From the NCBI GenBank assembly GCA_028228555.1, contig JAOJBP010000006.1, forward strand, positions 22,573 through 86,572: 64,000 bases of DNA, written 5' to 3'. Position 1 is the stretch's first letter. Every line of letters begins with the position of its first letter. Both the position numbers and the translations under genes were made by a program. The notes beneath the pieces were generated by a model. It made no database searches, was not told where the DNA came from, and saw only the letters and a program-made list of their open reading frames with translations. This DNA is from Candidatus Thioglobus sp. GTDB lineage: Bacteria; Pseudomonadota; Gammaproteobacteria; PS1; Pseudothioglobaceae. This document shows positions 53,022 through 63,489 of this stretch, one piece after another.

Positions 53022-53687
53022 ATGAGTACACTTTCAACGACAACTATCAGTAATATACAAGTTAAAAATAAAGTTTTATCAGATACAATGAGACTTCTCT
53101 CTTATACGCTTGTCTTTGGTGGGCTAGCCTCTTGGTTCTCAGTAGCTTCAGGAGCTGGTTTCGGCTCAGCCATAGTTAGCTCTATTGCTGCAATTGCTGT
53201 AATTTGGTTCGTGCTACCTAAAACTCAAAATAGCAGCAAAGGTATTTTAACCGCTTTTGCTGTGGCAGGGTTATTAGGCTATTCGATCGGACCAATGCTC
53301 ACGCATTACCTAGCAATGCCAAATGGTGCAGATTTAGTTATCCAAGCCTTAACTGGTACAGGCGTTGCTTTTTTTGCCATTAGTTTTTATGCTCAAAACA
53401 CAAAGAAAGACTTTAGCTTTTTAAATGGAATGATCTTTTTTGCCATGATTGGTATTATCATTTTGTCTGTATTAAATTTCTTCTTTCTTGAATCTTCAGC
53501 TTTCAGTCTTCTCATTTCATTTGCAGTTGTTATGATTATGGGTGCTTTTATGTTGAGCCAAATGTCTGCTATTATTAATGGTGGTGAAACTAACTACATC
53601 TCTGCAACCGTTGGTCTTTATTTAGCACTTCACAACATGTTTACTAGCTTATTACATCTTTTAGGTGCTTTTTCTAACGACGATTAA
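53022..53687 (+). CDS. Bax inhibitor-1/YccA-family membrane protein
   Basis: This 221-residue protein has seven hydrophobic segments. The N-terminal NKVLSDTMRLLSYTLVFGGLASW and the C-terminal ISATVGLYLALHNMFTSLLHLLG follow the BI-1/YccA pattern. YccA modulates FtsH in E. coli. It is 23 bases before rppH. Confidence 0.9.
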   Translation: MSTLSTTTISNIQVKNKVLSDTMRLLSYTLVFGGLASWFSVASGAGFGSAIVSSIAAIAVIWFVLPKTQNSSKGILTAFAVAGLLGYSIGPMLTHYLAMPNGADLVIQALTGTGVAFFAISFYAQNTKKDFSFLNGMIFFAMIGIIILSVLNFFFLESSAFSLLISFAVVMIMGAFMLSQMSAIINGGETNYISATVGLYLALHNMFTSLLHLLGAFSNDD

Positions 53688-53710
53688 AACTTCATTATTA
53701 CAGTTTAATC

Positions 53711-54256
53711 ATGATTGACAAAGAGGGGTATCGTGCCAATGTTGGTATTGTTATCACTAATGATAAAGATCAAGTTTTATTAGCTAAGCGCTATAAGCAA
53801 AATTCTTGGCAATTGCCGCAAGGTGGTATTGATCAAGGTGAGACTGATGTTGAGGCTCTTTTTCGTGAACTAAATGAAGAAGTAGGTTTAGAGTCTCATC
53901 ATGTAAGTCTGATTGCTAAAACACCAAAGTGGCTTCGTTATGACTTGCCTGATTATCATATTAGACGCTCTCAAAAGCCAATCTGTGTTGGTCAAAAGCA
54001 AGTGTGGTTTCTGCTTCGACTAATCTCAAGTGAAGAAAATATCAAACTTGATACACATTCAGATATTGAATTTGATGATTGGGCCTGGGTTGATTATTGG
54101 CATCCTATCGAAAAAGTAGTTGACTTTAAAAAACCAATTTACGAAGATATGCTAAAGGCACTGGCACCGGTACTTTTTGATAACCAACATACTGTTCCTG
54201 CACATTATTCACGCCCACTAAAGTGTTCTGCCATCGTTTTAGATAAAACCAATTAA
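53711..54256 (+). CDS. rppH: RNA pyrophosphohydrolase RppH
   Basis: This 181-residue Nudix enzyme removes pyrophosphate from mRNA 5' ends and starts their decay. The Nudix box is GGIDQGETDVEALFRELNEEVG (positions G-x5-E-x7-RE-x2-EE-x-G). The N-terminus YRANVGIVITN and the WQLPQGG block are typical. Confidence 0.96.
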   Translation: MIDKEGYRANVGIVITNDKDQVLLAKRYKQNSWQLPQGGIDQGETDVEALFRELNEEVGLESHHVSLIAKTPKWLRYDLPDYHIRRSQKPICVGQKQVWFLLRLISSEENIKLDTHSDIEFDDWAWVDYWHPIEKVVDFKKPIYEDMLKALAPVLFDNQHTVPAHYSRPLKCSAIVLDKTN

Positions 54257-54342
54257 AATCCCTACTCTAATACCTTTATACATCAATAACCAATTGGTAT
54301 AATTCACCTCTTATCAAGCATTTTGAAAAAGGATTTAGTGGC

Positions 54343-55620
54343 GTGAATATTGGAATATTAGGATTAGGTACCGTCGGTGGTGGCGTTGTAAATGTATTAA
54401 GCAAGAATGAAAGTGAAATTTTTGCTCGAACTGGTGTGCAAATTAACGTTACCCACGGCGCAGTTAAGAATATTTCTGAGCCTAGAATTTGCGCAGATGG
54501 TGATATTAATATTACAGAAGACGCCTTTGAAGTTGTCAATAATCCAGAAATTGATGTTGTCTTAGAGTTAATTGGTGGTACAACTATTGCCAAAGAATTA
54601 GTCATACAGGCTATCAATAATAATAAACATGTTATTACGGCTAATAAAGCTTTAATTGCCACTCATGGTAACGAATTACTAACGCTAGCCAAGCAAAAAA
54701 ATGTACATTTACTATTTGAAGCAGCTGTTGCTGGTGGTATTCCAATTCTAAAATCTTTAGAGCAAGGATTAAGTGCTAATAAAATTGAACTAGTTGCTGG
54801 CATTATTAATGGTACAGGAAACTTTATCCTGACTGAAATGCGTGACAAAGGTAGAGATTTTGCTGATGTTTTAAAAGAAGCTCAAGATTTAGGCTATGCA
54901 GAAGCGGATCCAACTTTTGATGTAGAAGGTATTGATGCTGCTCATAAACTTGCCATATTAGCCTCTATTGCATTTGGCTGTGAATTACAGATGGATAAAG
55001 TCTCTACTGAGGGTATTAGCCAAATTAGTGGTGAAGATGTCATATTTGCAACCGAGCTCAACTACTCAATCAAACATCTAGGTATTGCTAAAAAAGTTGA
55101 TGGAGAGTTGCAAATGCGCGTCCATCCAACGCTAATACCAAAAACACAGCTTCTAGCTAATGTAGACGGTGTAATGAATGCTGTATTGGTTAAAGGTAAT
55201 GCTGTTGGGCCAACACTTTACTATGGTGCAGGTGCAGGTGATGAGGCAACTGCAAGTGCTGTTATTGCAGACTTAGTTGATATCATCAAAGACACAGTTA
55301 GTCATGACGTATTGGGCTGGAAGTCACTTATTGAAATTCCTAACTGTGATGTTGATAATATTGAAAGTGTCTTTTATCTGCGTTTATTAGCAACTGATAA
55401 GCCTGGAACACTAGCGGATATTACTACCACACTTGCTAAACATAATATTAGTGTTGAGTCAGTTATACAAAAGCAAATTGATGCGCAAAATAATGCACAT
55501 ATTGCGATTATTACAAACAATGTTAAAACTGCCAATCTAAAGGCGGCAATAGCGGAAATCCAAAGCCATGAATTCATCCAAGAGGATGTTAAAATTATTC
55601 ATGTAGAAAACCTTGATTAA
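54343..55620 (+). CDS. hom: Homoserine dehydrogenase
   Basis: This 425-residue enzyme reduces aspartate semialdehyde to homoserine. It starts with GTG (54343) after AAAAGGA. Motifs: NAD-binding GILGLGTVGGGVV, ITANKALIATHG, NGTGNFILTEM, YAEADPTFDVEGIDAAHKL and a C-terminal ACT domain (LLATDKPGTLADITTTLAKHNISVESV). thrC follows after 12 bases; thrB is not here. Confidence 0.97.
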   Translation: MNIGILGLGTVGGGVVNVLSKNESEIFARTGVQINVTHGAVKNISEPRICADGDINITEDAFEVVNNPEIDVVLELIGGTTIAKELVIQAINNNKHVITANKALIATHGNELLTLAKQKNVHLLFEAAVAGGIPILKSLEQGLSANKIELVAGIINGTGNFILTEMRDKGRDFADVLKEAQDLGYAEADPTFDVEGIDAAHKLAILASIAFGCELQMDKVSTEGISQISGEDVIFATELNYSIKHLGIAKKVDGELQMRVHPTLIPKTQLLANVDGVMNAVLVKGNAVGPTLYYGAGAGDEATASAVIADLVDIIKDTVSHDVLGWKSLIEIPNCDVDNIESVFYLRLLATDKPGTLADITTTLAKHNISVESVIQKQIDAQNNAHIAIITNNVKTANLKAAIAEIQSHEFIQEDVKIIHVENLD

Positions 55621-55632
55621 GGAGATAAGATA

Positions 55633-56697
55633 ATGAGATACACAGGTCTAATTGAAAATTACCGCGACAGACTTCCTGTCAGTGAAACTACTAAACTTAT
55701 CAGTCTTGGTGAGGGTAACACCCCTTTAATTCGCTTAGAAAATATTCCAGCTTTGCTTGGCAAAGATGTTGATATATATATTAAATATGAAGGTTTAAAC
55801 CCAACTGGATCTTTTAAAGATCGCGGCATGACTATGGCCGTTACTAAGGCAGTTGAAGCTGGCTCCAAGGCTATTATTTGCGCTTCAACAGGTAACACCT
55901 CTGCTGCTGCTGCTGCTTATGCCGCTCGTGCTGGTATTAAAGCATTTGTACTTATTCCTGAAGGAAAAATTGCCCTAGGAAAATTAGCTCAAGCAATGAT
56001 CCATGGCGCTGTTATTATTCAAATTAAAGGTAACTTTGATGATGGTATGCGCTTAGTTAAGGAGGTTGCTGATCATGCACCCGTAGCTATTGTAAATTCA
56101 ATTAACCCCTATCGTCTTCAAGGTCAGAAAACAGCTGCATTTGAAATTATTGAAGAGCTAGGCGATGCCCCAGACTACCATTGTCTACCAGTGGGCAATG
56201 CGGGTAATATTTCAGCTCATTGGATGGGTTATAAAGAATACTATAAAGACGGTAAAGCAGCCAAAACGCCTATCATGGTCGGCTATCAAGCAGCAGGCTC
56301 TGCACCTTTTGTTAAAGGTGAAATGGTTGATAATCCTGAAACTATTGCAACTGCTATTCGCATTGGCCATCCTCAAAGCTGGGATTTGGCACATACTGTA
56401 AAGGAGGAGTCTAAAGGTTGGTTTAAAGCAATCAGCGACAAACGAATTTTAGCAACCCAGAAGCTACTTACTGAAAAAGAAGGTATTTTTTGCGAACCTG
56501 CTTCAGCAGCATCTCTAGCTGGTTTAATACATGATATTCAACATGGGCATATTCCTGATAAGTCAAAAATTGTTTGTACACTAACAGGCCATGGTTTAAA
56601 AGACCCCGATGTGGCTATTTCACAATGTGCTAGTGAGATGATCAACATCAATCCAGTGATGAGTGAAGTGCGTGATGCAATTTTAAATAACATGTAA
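55633..56697 (+). CDS. thrC: Threonine synthase
   Basis: This 354-residue PLP enzyme makes threonine from phosphohomoserine. It is the short ThrC form: LGEGNTPLIRLE, the PLP lysine in NPTGSFKDRGM, CASTGNTSAAAAAYA and the GNAGNISAHWMGYKEYY loop. It forms an operon with hom; cysM follows after 35 bases with an AGGAAGG ribosome site. Confidence 0.97.
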   Translation: MRYTGLIENYRDRLPVSETTKLISLGEGNTPLIRLENIPALLGKDVDIYIKYEGLNPTGSFKDRGMTMAVTKAVEAGSKAIICASTGNTSAAAAAYAARAGIKAFVLIPEGKIALGKLAQAMIHGAVIIQIKGNFDDGMRLVKEVADHAPVAIVNSINPYRLQGQKTAAFEIIEELGDAPDYHCLPVGNAGNISAHWMGYKEYYKDGKAAKTPIMVGYQAAGSAPFVKGEMVDNPETIATAIRIGHPQSWDLAHTVKEESKGWFKAISDKRILATQKLLTEKEGIFCEPASAASLAGLIHDIQHGHIPDKSKIVCTLTGHGLKDPDVAISQCASEMININPVMSEVRDAILNNM

Positions 56698-56732
56698 ATC
56701 TACAAACTTCATTTAGATTTTAGGAAGGAATA

Positions 56733-57626
56733 ATGCCATATCAAACCATCGAACAAACTATTGGTAATACACCCTTGGTTAGATTACAACGTCTCAATCC
56801 AAATCCATCAAATATTGTATTAGTCAAACTTGAAGGAAACAATCCAGCAGGATCACTTAAGGATCGCGCTGCATTTAACATGATTGCCCAAGCTGAGATC
56901 CGGGGGGATATCAAGCCTGGAGATACACTCATTGAGGCAACCAGTGGAAACACCGGTATTGCATTGGCAATGGTAGCTGCAATCAAGGGTTATAAAATGA
57001 TTCTAATCATGCCTGAAAATCTTTCACAAGAACGTCGTGATGCTATGATGGCTTATGGCGCAGAATTGCTAATTGTCACTCAAGAAGTGGGCATGGAAGG
57101 TGCACGTGACTTAGCAGATAAATTAGAACAAGAAGGTAAAGGTTTTCAGCTTAATCAATTTTCAAATATTGACAACCCTAATGCGCATACTAATACCACT
57201 GCCGAAGAGATATGGCGAGATACTCATGGCGAAGTCACTCATTTTGTTTCAGCTATGGGTACGACCGGTACGATCACTGGCGTATCAAATGTTTTAAAAG
57301 ATAAAAACAAAGCCATTCAAATAATTGGCGTGCGCCCAACGGAAGGCTCTCAAATTCCAGGTATTCGTCGCTGGAGCAAAGAATACTTACCTAAAATTTT
57401 TGCTCGAGCCAAAGTTGACATAACGATGGATGTATCACAAAAATCGTCTGAACAAACCATGCGAGACTTAGCCACTCAAGAAGGTATATTTGCTGGAGTA
57501 TCGTCTGGTGGAGCACTCTCAGCAGCGCTAGAACTTTCGAAAAATGTCAACAATGCTACGATTGTTTCCATTGTATGCGATCGTGGCGATCGTTACCTTT
57601 CAACTGGCTTGTTTAACGTCAAATAG
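56733..57626 (+). CDS. cysM: Cysteine synthase B
   Basis: This 297-residue PLP enzyme makes cysteine from O-acetylserine and (thio)sulfide. Motifs: IGNTPLVRLQRL, the PLP lysine in NPAGSLKDRAAFNM, EATSGNTGIALAM and AMGTTGTITGV. The EERRDAM-like SQERRDAMMAYGAEL and short length fit CysM rather than CysK. It is followed after three bases by the ClC gene. Confidence 0.95.
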   Translation: MPYQTIEQTIGNTPLVRLQRLNPNPSNIVLVKLEGNNPAGSLKDRAAFNMIAQAEIRGDIKPGDTLIEATSGNTGIALAMVAAIKGYKMILIMPENLSQERRDAMMAYGAELLIVTQEVGMEGARDLADKLEQEGKGFQLNQFSNIDNPNAHTNTTAEEIWRDTHGEVTHFVSAMGTTGTITGVSNVLKDKNKAIQIIGVRPTEGSQIPGIRRWSKEYLPKIFARAKVDITMDVSQKSSEQTMRDLATQEGIFAGVSSGGALSAALELSKNVNNATIVSIVCDRGDRYLSTGLFNVK

Positions 57627-57629
57627 ACT

Positions 57630-58901
57630 ATGCGCAGATATCTCTCGCATCAATTTCCAAATGAGTTAAAAACCTATATTTCATTAATATTGGCCAGCAT
57701 ATTAACTGTCATTGCCATTGATTTTTTTTTATTATCGAGTGACTATGCACAGCATACGTTTAAACATCTTATTGCAAAAAATCCTGTTTTAAGTTTTGTC
57801 ATTACCCCGATTACTTTCGTTTTAATTATTTACATAGCTAAATATTTCTGCCACTATATTCAAGGTAGTGGCATTCCACAACTTATCGCAGCAAACGACT
57901 CACGCAATAAAACTATTCGCGAAAAACTACTTTCATTTCGAGTAGCTGTAGGAAAAATTATCTTTATTTTTATTGCCATGCTTGGGGGTGCACCCATTGG
58001 TATTGAAGGGCCAAGCATTCATATTGGTGGCTCAATTTTTTATGGATTTAATCGGTTTTTAAAATTAAAACGTAAACTCCTCATCCATGCATTGATTGCC
58101 ATCGGCGGTAGTGCTGGATTAATTGTTGCCTTTAATGCACCGCTTGCAGGATTTTTATTTGCTTACGAAGAAATTGGAAGAAAACTCAAAAAACAAGCTT
58201 TAGTGCTCATTGCCATTGTTAGCGCCTTAGCCTATATATTAACTTTAGTTTATCGAGGTGATACCCCTTATCTGGGTGATTTCTCAGCACACTCTCTAAA
58301 TTTTGAGCTTATTTGGCAACTCATACCTTTGGCTATTTTAGCGGGTATTGTTGGCGGGCTATTCTCCAGAAGTATTCTTTATTTAATAACTAGATTCATC
58401 AGTCATACCAAGGTTCGTGTAATTACTATTGCATTATTTTTAGGATTGATTGTTGGTCTTTTTAACTACCTATCAGAAGGAAAAATTGCTGGCTCTGGGC
58501 GTGATGAAGTTTTACTCATGCTAGCGGGTGAACAATTAGGAGTGGAGTTTGTATTGATGAAATACTTTGCCACGCTAACTTCGATAGTTTCAACCATTCC
58601 AGGCGGTTTGTTTATGCCTAGTATTTCTATTGGTGCAGGCATTGGCGCTGAGATCGCACCCTACTACTCAAATATTGATGCTCAAGTAATTTTAATGATG
58701 TCAATGATCGCTTATTTAAGTGCTGTCATTAGGTCGCCACTGACAGCAACCTTTGTCATCTTAGAGATGAGTGCTGCGATAAATTTACTTATTCCAGGAT
58801 TATTAGTAGCTTTTATCGCCAACTGGATTAGCAAGCAGATATTCAATCAACCTATTTATGAAGCCTTGGCAGAAAGCTATCTAAAAATAGCCAAAAATTA
58901 G
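57630..58901 (+). CDS. ClC-family chloride channel/transporter
   Basis: This 423-residue membrane protein has about ten helices and the three ClC ion-site motifs: GSGIPQ, GIEGPSIHIG (GxEGP with the gating glutamate) and GGLFMPSISIGAGIGA (GxFxP). It moves chloride, probably in exchange for protons. It converges with hemJ, overlapping by four bases. Confidence 0.93.
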   Translation: MRRYLSHQFPNELKTYISLILASILTVIAIDFFLLSSDYAQHTFKHLIAKNPVLSFVITPITFVLIIYIAKYFCHYIQGSGIPQLIAANDSRNKTIREKLLSFRVAVGKIIFIFIAMLGGAPIGIEGPSIHIGGSIFYGFNRFLKLKRKLLIHALIAIGGSAGLIVAFNAPLAGFLFAYEEIGRKLKKQALVLIAIVSALAYILTLVYRGDTPYLGDFSAHSLNFELIWQLIPLAILAGIVGGLFSRSILYLITRFISHTKVRVITIALFLGLIVGLFNYLSEGKIAGSGRDEVLLMLAGEQLGVEFVLMKYFATLTSIVSTIPGGLFMPSISIGAGIGAEIAPYYSNIDAQVILMMSMIAYLSAVIRSPLTATFVILEMSAAINLLIPGLLVAFIANWISKQIFNQPIYEALAESYLKIAKN

Positions 58902-59320
58902 AAAGGTTTAACAACTACTAAAATTACAATTGCAATCAAAATTAAGACAGGAAATTCATTAAACCATCGGTAAAAAATATCAGAACGACTATTTTTATCG
59001 TGTTTAAATATTTGCAATAAATGCCCACAATAAAAATGATAAACAACCAAAGGAACCACTAAAGCTAGTTTGGCATGAAGCCAATACTGAGTTTTATAGA
59101 TTTCCCATGCATCAACCACCATCCATATGCCAAGTGCAATAGCCAAAATCATACTTGGCATCATAATTCCACGATAAAGTTTGCGCTCCATAACCTTAAA
59201 GCGTTCAATGCTAATCTTGTCTTTACTCATCGCATGATATACAAATAATCGAGGCAAGTAAAACAAGGCTGCAAACCATGTAATAATACTAATAATATGA
59301 AAAGCTTTAATCCACAACAT
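58898..59320 (-). CDS. hemJ: Protoporphyrinogen oxidase HemJ
   Basis: This 140-residue four-helix membrane protein of the HemJ/CopD-like family oxidises protoporphyrinogen IX. Conserved features: LWIKAFHIISIITWFAALFYLPRLFVYHA with the haem-ligand histidine (H8), ERKLYRGIMMPSM and YWLHAKLALV. It complements hemA of the same pathway at 12811. Confidence 0.9.
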   Translation of the reverse strand: MLWIKAFHIISIITWFAALFYLPRLFVYHAMSKDKISIERFKVMERKLYRGIMMPSMILAIALGIWMVVDAWEIYKTQYWLHAKLALVVPLVVYHFYCGHLLQIFKHDKNSRSDIFYRWFNEFPVLILIAIVILVVVKPF

Positions 59321-59412
59321 ACTTTATCCTTTTTTTATATAAATACCCTTTTTAATGAAGGTAAACATCTAACTTTAACTATCAACCATTATAGTAAAAT
59401 AAAATTTTCTTT

Positions 59413-62400
59413 TTGTTAACTTTACTTAAATTGAAGCAATACCGAGAAATACCCTATAACTACACATCATTCTCTGACAAGGAAGTTGTGTGTCGATTTT
59501 TAGGTGTAGATGCTTGGACATTATTAGAATCTCTTCGCACCAATCGAAACACAGGTCGAAGTGCTAGGATGCTATTTGAAGTGCTAGGCGACATGTGGGT
59601 TGTTGATAGAAACCCATACCTTCAAGAAGATCTTATCAAAAACCAGCGTCGCTGGAAATCGTTAATTGAAGCGCTTAATTCACGCCTAGACCTTATCAGA
59701 AAACGCGCAAATGATAACGTAAAAGTTTTAGAATTGCTACATAGTGCTGATTTAGCCGTTGCTAAATTTGAACTATGTCTAAGTGACTTTAAGCAGCACA
59801 AAAAACGCATTAAACAAACCTTACTTAAAGTAACTCACAATAATAATATTCGATTTGATGCCTTATCTCGCTCTTCTCATTCTACTGATGCCACGGATTG
59901 GCGTGTGGAGTATCCACAAGTTGTTATTACTCCAGATACTGAGCTCGAAATTGCTGCTATTGTCAAAGCCTGCATTGAGTTAGGATTAACGATTATTCCA
60001 CGTGGTGGTGGCACAGGCTATACAGGCGGCGCTATTCCTCTGCATGCAAAAACTGCTGTTATTAATACCGAAAAATTAAGCTTTATTGGTGATATTAAAA
60101 ATACCGACAATTTACAAAGTGTTAATGTGGGTGCTGGTGTAATTACTAAACGTGTCAGTGAATTAGCCACAGCAAATAATTTAGTTTTTGCCGTCGATCC
60201 AACGTCACAAGATGCTTGCACGATTGGTGGTAATGTGGCGATGAATGCTGGCGGCAAGAAAGCTCTTAGATGGGGCACAACCATTGATAATCTAGTTTCT
60301 TGGAAAATGGTGATGCCAGATGGCTCTTGGTTGCAGGTAAAGCGCCTTGATCACAATAAAGACAAAATTCAACTACTCAAATCTGTCAGTTTTAAAATTG
60401 ACACATTGGAGGATGATTCCAAGACTATTATTAGCTCTAGGGTTCTAAACACTGACACCAAAAATCTGCGTAAAAGTGGCCTTGGAAAAGATGTTACTAA
60501 TAAATTTCTAGATGGTCTTCCAGGTATTCAAAAAGAAGGTTGTGATGGTTTCATCACCTCGGCAGAATTTATCCTGCATCAGCCTTTAGATCATATTAAC
60601 ACTCTATGTTTAGAATTCTTTGGTCATGATTTAAAAGCTGCTGTATCTAGTATTGTTAAGATTAAAGATCTGATTGATAGTACTGCTCAAGTTGATCTTG
60701 TAGGTATGGAGCACCTTGATGCGCGCTATATCAAAGCAATCAAATATACCACCAAGGCCAATAAATCTGGATTACCAAGAATGGTTTTATTGATTGATAT
60801 TTCTAGTCAAGAGCAATCATCACTTGATAAAATTGGTGAAAAAATCAAGAATATTACCACTCAACAAGTTGGTGAGTGTTTTATTGCAAAAGATTCATAT
60901 ACGCGACAAACCTTCTGGAAAGATCGTGCCAATACAGCCGCCATTGCAGCTCATACTAATGCTTTTAAAATTAATGAAGATGTAGTTATTCCACTAGATA
61001 AATTAGCTGATTATAGCGATGGTATTGAGTATATTAATATTCGTCTGTCCATTGAAAACAAACTAGATACGCTTAGTGAAATTCATGATTATCTTGGTAA
61101 TATCAAGACAGAGACTGATCTGATCAAAGAAAAAACTGGGGCGGCGGTTAAGTTGTTAGTCCATGTTAGTAAACAGTGGCAAGACATACTTGCTAAGCTC
61201 GCAGATTCAAGCGTATTTAAACAAGTTCAAATGGCTGAACGTGTTATTTCATATATGGATGAATTCGCCCATCCGTTAAATGATTTGCTGACTGGTGATG
61301 TCTTTACTGAAATACGCAACGATATCCAAGCTATTCACGCTTCAAATCGTAATATACGCCTCTTTATAGCAACTCATATGCATGCAGGTGATGGCAATGT
61401 GCACACTAATATTCCTGTACATTCTCATAACACACAGATGCTCAAAAAAGCAGAGTCTGTAGTCGATGAGATTATGATTTTAGCCACTAGCCTTGGTGGT
61501 GTTATTTCTGGTGAGCATGGTATTGGTTTGACTAAATATCAGTATTTATCTGATGAGTTTAAACAAGACTTCGAGCAGTACAAAAAACAAATTGATCCAA
61601 ACAACCATTTTAATAAAGGCAAGCTAATGCCTGGTAGTGGGCTAGATAACGCCTTCACTCCTTCTCTACATTTGGTTGAGCAAGAGGCGTTAATTCTTGA
61701 AAGTAGTGAAATTGGTGAAATTAATGACATGGTCAAATCTTGCCTACGCTGTGGAAAGTGTAAAGATGTTTGCACCACACACGTACCAGAAGCTAATCTT
61801 TTATACTCTCCACGTGACAAAATTATTGGTACCAATCTTATTTCAGAAGCATTCTTATATGAGGAGCAAACTCGCCGAGGCATTTCACTTAATCATTTTG
61901 TAGAGTTAAATGATATTGCCGATCATTGCACCATTTGCCATAAATGTGCCAAGCCTTGCCCAGTTGACATTGATTTTGGTGATGTTTCAATTAAGATGAA
62001 ATCTGTCTTAATTAAACAAGGTCATCGCCAAACAAATTTAGCGTCAAAAATTTCAATAGCTTATCTTAATATGACCCAGCCTTGGAAGATTAGACTGGTG
62101 AAGAAGCTATTAATTGATTATAGCTACAAGGCACAAAACATAGCTTCACGTCTTGCCAAGCCATTCTTAAATAAAAAACCTGATAAAACTGTCGGTAGGC
62201 CAAGCATGACAATTGAGCTTACTACTTTATTGGACAAGCCATTACCAACTGATACAGGGCTCAAGCCAATGCGAGAGCTACTCGACATTATTGATAACAC
62301 CAGTGTGCCAATTTTATCGCATCCAACCAAGTCTAACTCAGACTCACCTAGTGTGTTTTATTTCCCAGGCTGTGGCTCTGAGCGTCTTTATTCGCAAATT

Positions 62401-63114
62401 GGTCTAGCAACAGTCGCCCTTCTATACCATCAAGGCGTTAAAGTGGTTCTACCACCTAGTTACTTGTGTTGTGGCTATCCGCAAAAAGCTGCTGGCTTAG
62501 ATGATAAAAGTAATGCTATTTCAACGGACAATCGCGTTTTATTCCACCGCATGGCAAATACCTTAAATTACTTAGATATTAAGCATGTACTCACCTCATG
62601 TGGCACATGCATTGATCAGCTTATGACTTATGAACTCGGTGATATTTTTAAAGACTCTAGTTTAACGGATATTCACGAATATCTATTAGAGCAAGATGTC
62701 ACACTTGATGCTACAGGTGAACAATACCTTTACCATGCGCCTTGTCATGATCCGATTAAATCAGAAAATTCTAGCAATCTCATCTCTAAAATTGTCAATA
62801 GTGAGGTCATTAGTAATGACCGCTGTTGTGGTGAGGCAGGTACATTTGCAGTTGCTCGCCCTGATATTGCCAAGCAAGCCAAATATAGAAAAGAGTTAGA
62901 AATTAAAAAGGACATTGCGACTATTGAAAAAAGCGACAAGCCTATTAAAATGCTCACCACATGTCCAGCATGTCGCCAAGGTTTATCGCGCTACCAAGGC
63001 TCAACCAATATTCAACCTATTTATCCTATTGAACTTATCGCTGAACAAAAGCTAGGTGAAAACTGGCAGAAAGAGTTTATACAATCAGTCAATATTGAAA
63101 AAGTCTTGCTATAA
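59413..63114 (+). CDS. DUF3683/FAD-binding/Fe-S oxidoreductase fusion (GlcD/D-lactate dehydrogenase-like)
   Basis: This 1233-residue fusion contains, in order, a DUF3683 N-terminus (REIPYNYTSFSDKEVV, GRSARMLFEVLGDMWVV), an FAD_binding_4 domain (RGGGTGYTGGAIP near residue 197, GGNVAMNAGGKKALRWG) and an FAD-oxidase C domain (HMHAGDGNVHTNIPVH, GEHGIGLTK). Two 4Fe-4S motifs follow (CLRCGKCKDVC near 777, CTICHKCAKPC near 838) and two CCG domains (CCGYPQKAAG near 1018, CCGEAG near 1137). It probably oxidises a 2-hydroxy acid and passes electrons to a quinone or cytochrome; the substrate is unknown. Start is TTG at 59413, or TTG at 59431. Confidence 0.9.
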   Translation: MLTLLKLKQYREIPYNYTSFSDKEVVCRFLGVDAWTLLESLRTNRNTGRSARMLFEVLGDMWVVDRNPYLQEDLIKNQRRWKSLIEALNSRLDLIRKRANDNVKVLELLHSADLAVAKFELCLSDFKQHKKRIKQTLLKVTHNNNIRFDALSRSSHSTDATDWRVEYPQVVITPDTELEIAAIVKACIELGLTIIPRGGGTGYTGGAIPLHAKTAVINTEKLSFIGDIKNTDNLQSVNVGAGVITKRVSELATANNLVFAVDPTSQDACTIGGNVAMNAGGKKALRWGTTIDNLVSWKMVMPDGSWLQVKRLDHNKDKIQLLKSVSFKIDTLEDDSKTIISSRVLNTDTKNLRKSGLGKDVTNKFLDGLPGIQKEGCDGFITSAEFILHQPLDHINTLCLEFFGHDLKAAVSSIVKIKDLIDSTAQVDLVGMEHLDARYIKAIKYTTKANKSGLPRMVLLIDISSQEQSSLDKIGEKIKNITTQQVGECFIAKDSYTRQTFWKDRANTAAIAAHTNAFKINEDVVIPLDKLADYSDGIEYINIRLSIENKLDTLSEIHDYLGNIKTETDLIKEKTGAAVKLLVHVSKQWQDILAKLADSSVFKQVQMAERVISYMDEFAHPLNDLLTGDVFTEIRNDIQAIHASNRNIRLFIATHMHAGDGNVHTNIPVHSHNTQMLKKAESVVDEIMILATSLGGVISGEHGIGLTKYQYLSDEFKQDFEQYKKQIDPNNHFNKGKLMPGSGLDNAFTPSLHLVEQEALILESSEIGEINDMVKSCLRCGKCKDVCTTHVPEANLLYSPRDKIIGTNLISEAFLYEEQTRRGISLNHFVELNDIADHCTICHKCAKPCPVDIDFGDVSIKMKSVLIKQGHRQTNLASKISIAYLNMTQPWKIRLVKKLLIDYSYKAQNIASRLAKPFLNKKPDKTVGRPSMTIELTTLLDKPLPTDTGLKPMRELLDIIDNTSVPILSHPTKSNSDSPSVFYFPGCGSERLYSQIGLATVALLYHQGVKVVLPPSYLCCGYPQKAAGLDDKSNAISTDNRVLFHRMANTLNYLDIKHVLTSCGTCIDQLMTYELGDIFKDSSLTDIHEYLLEQDVTLDATGEQYLYHAPCHDPIKSENSSNLISKIVNSEVISNDRCCGEAGTFAVARPDIAKQAKYRKELEIKKDIATIEKSDKPIKMLTTCPACRQGLSRYQGSTNIQPIYPIELIAEQKLGENWQKEFIQSVNIEKVLL

Positions 63115-63122
63115 AAAAACTT

Positions 63123-63455
63123 TTAAGCTTGCACGTACACCCAAGCTTGCTTGCCTGATTTAAACCTCCCCATTACTCGCTGATACTCATCAACTTCGTA
63201 CTTATCTGATTGGGCTAATTCTTCAGTGGTAATTTCGAATACCATGCCTAATATTTCATCTGCAAGATCGCAAGTAACAACTGCTATCGGATGGTGTGTT
63301 TCACCACTAAGATCAACCACATGCTGATCTTTAATCTCAACCATTGCTAGCTTATAGCCCAATAACTTATCCGCATGACCTTCCAATTCACGCCCAAAAG
63401 TTTCAAATTGAACTTTTTCACTTTGTAATGTTCCATATGAAAATAAAAACTCCAT
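63123..63455 (-). CDS. Gamma-glutamylcyclotransferase-like (AIG2/YtfP) protein
   Basis: This 110-residue GGCT-fold protein begins FLFSYGTLQSEKVQFETFGRELEG, the family's YGTL motif. The putative acidic residue sits in DKYEVDEYQRVMG. It may act on gamma-glutamyl peptides, but many members are uncharacterised. It converges with the large FAD/Fe-S gene. Confidence 0.9.
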   Translation of the reverse strand: MEFLFSYGTLQSEKVQFETFGRELEGHADKLLGYKLAMVEIKDQHVVDLSGETHHPIAVVTCDLADEILGMVFEITTEELAQSDKYEVDEYQRVMGRFKSGKQAWVYVQA

Positions 63456-63489
63456 TTTCTAAAGCCTTAAAATCCTAGTTAAAAAAATC

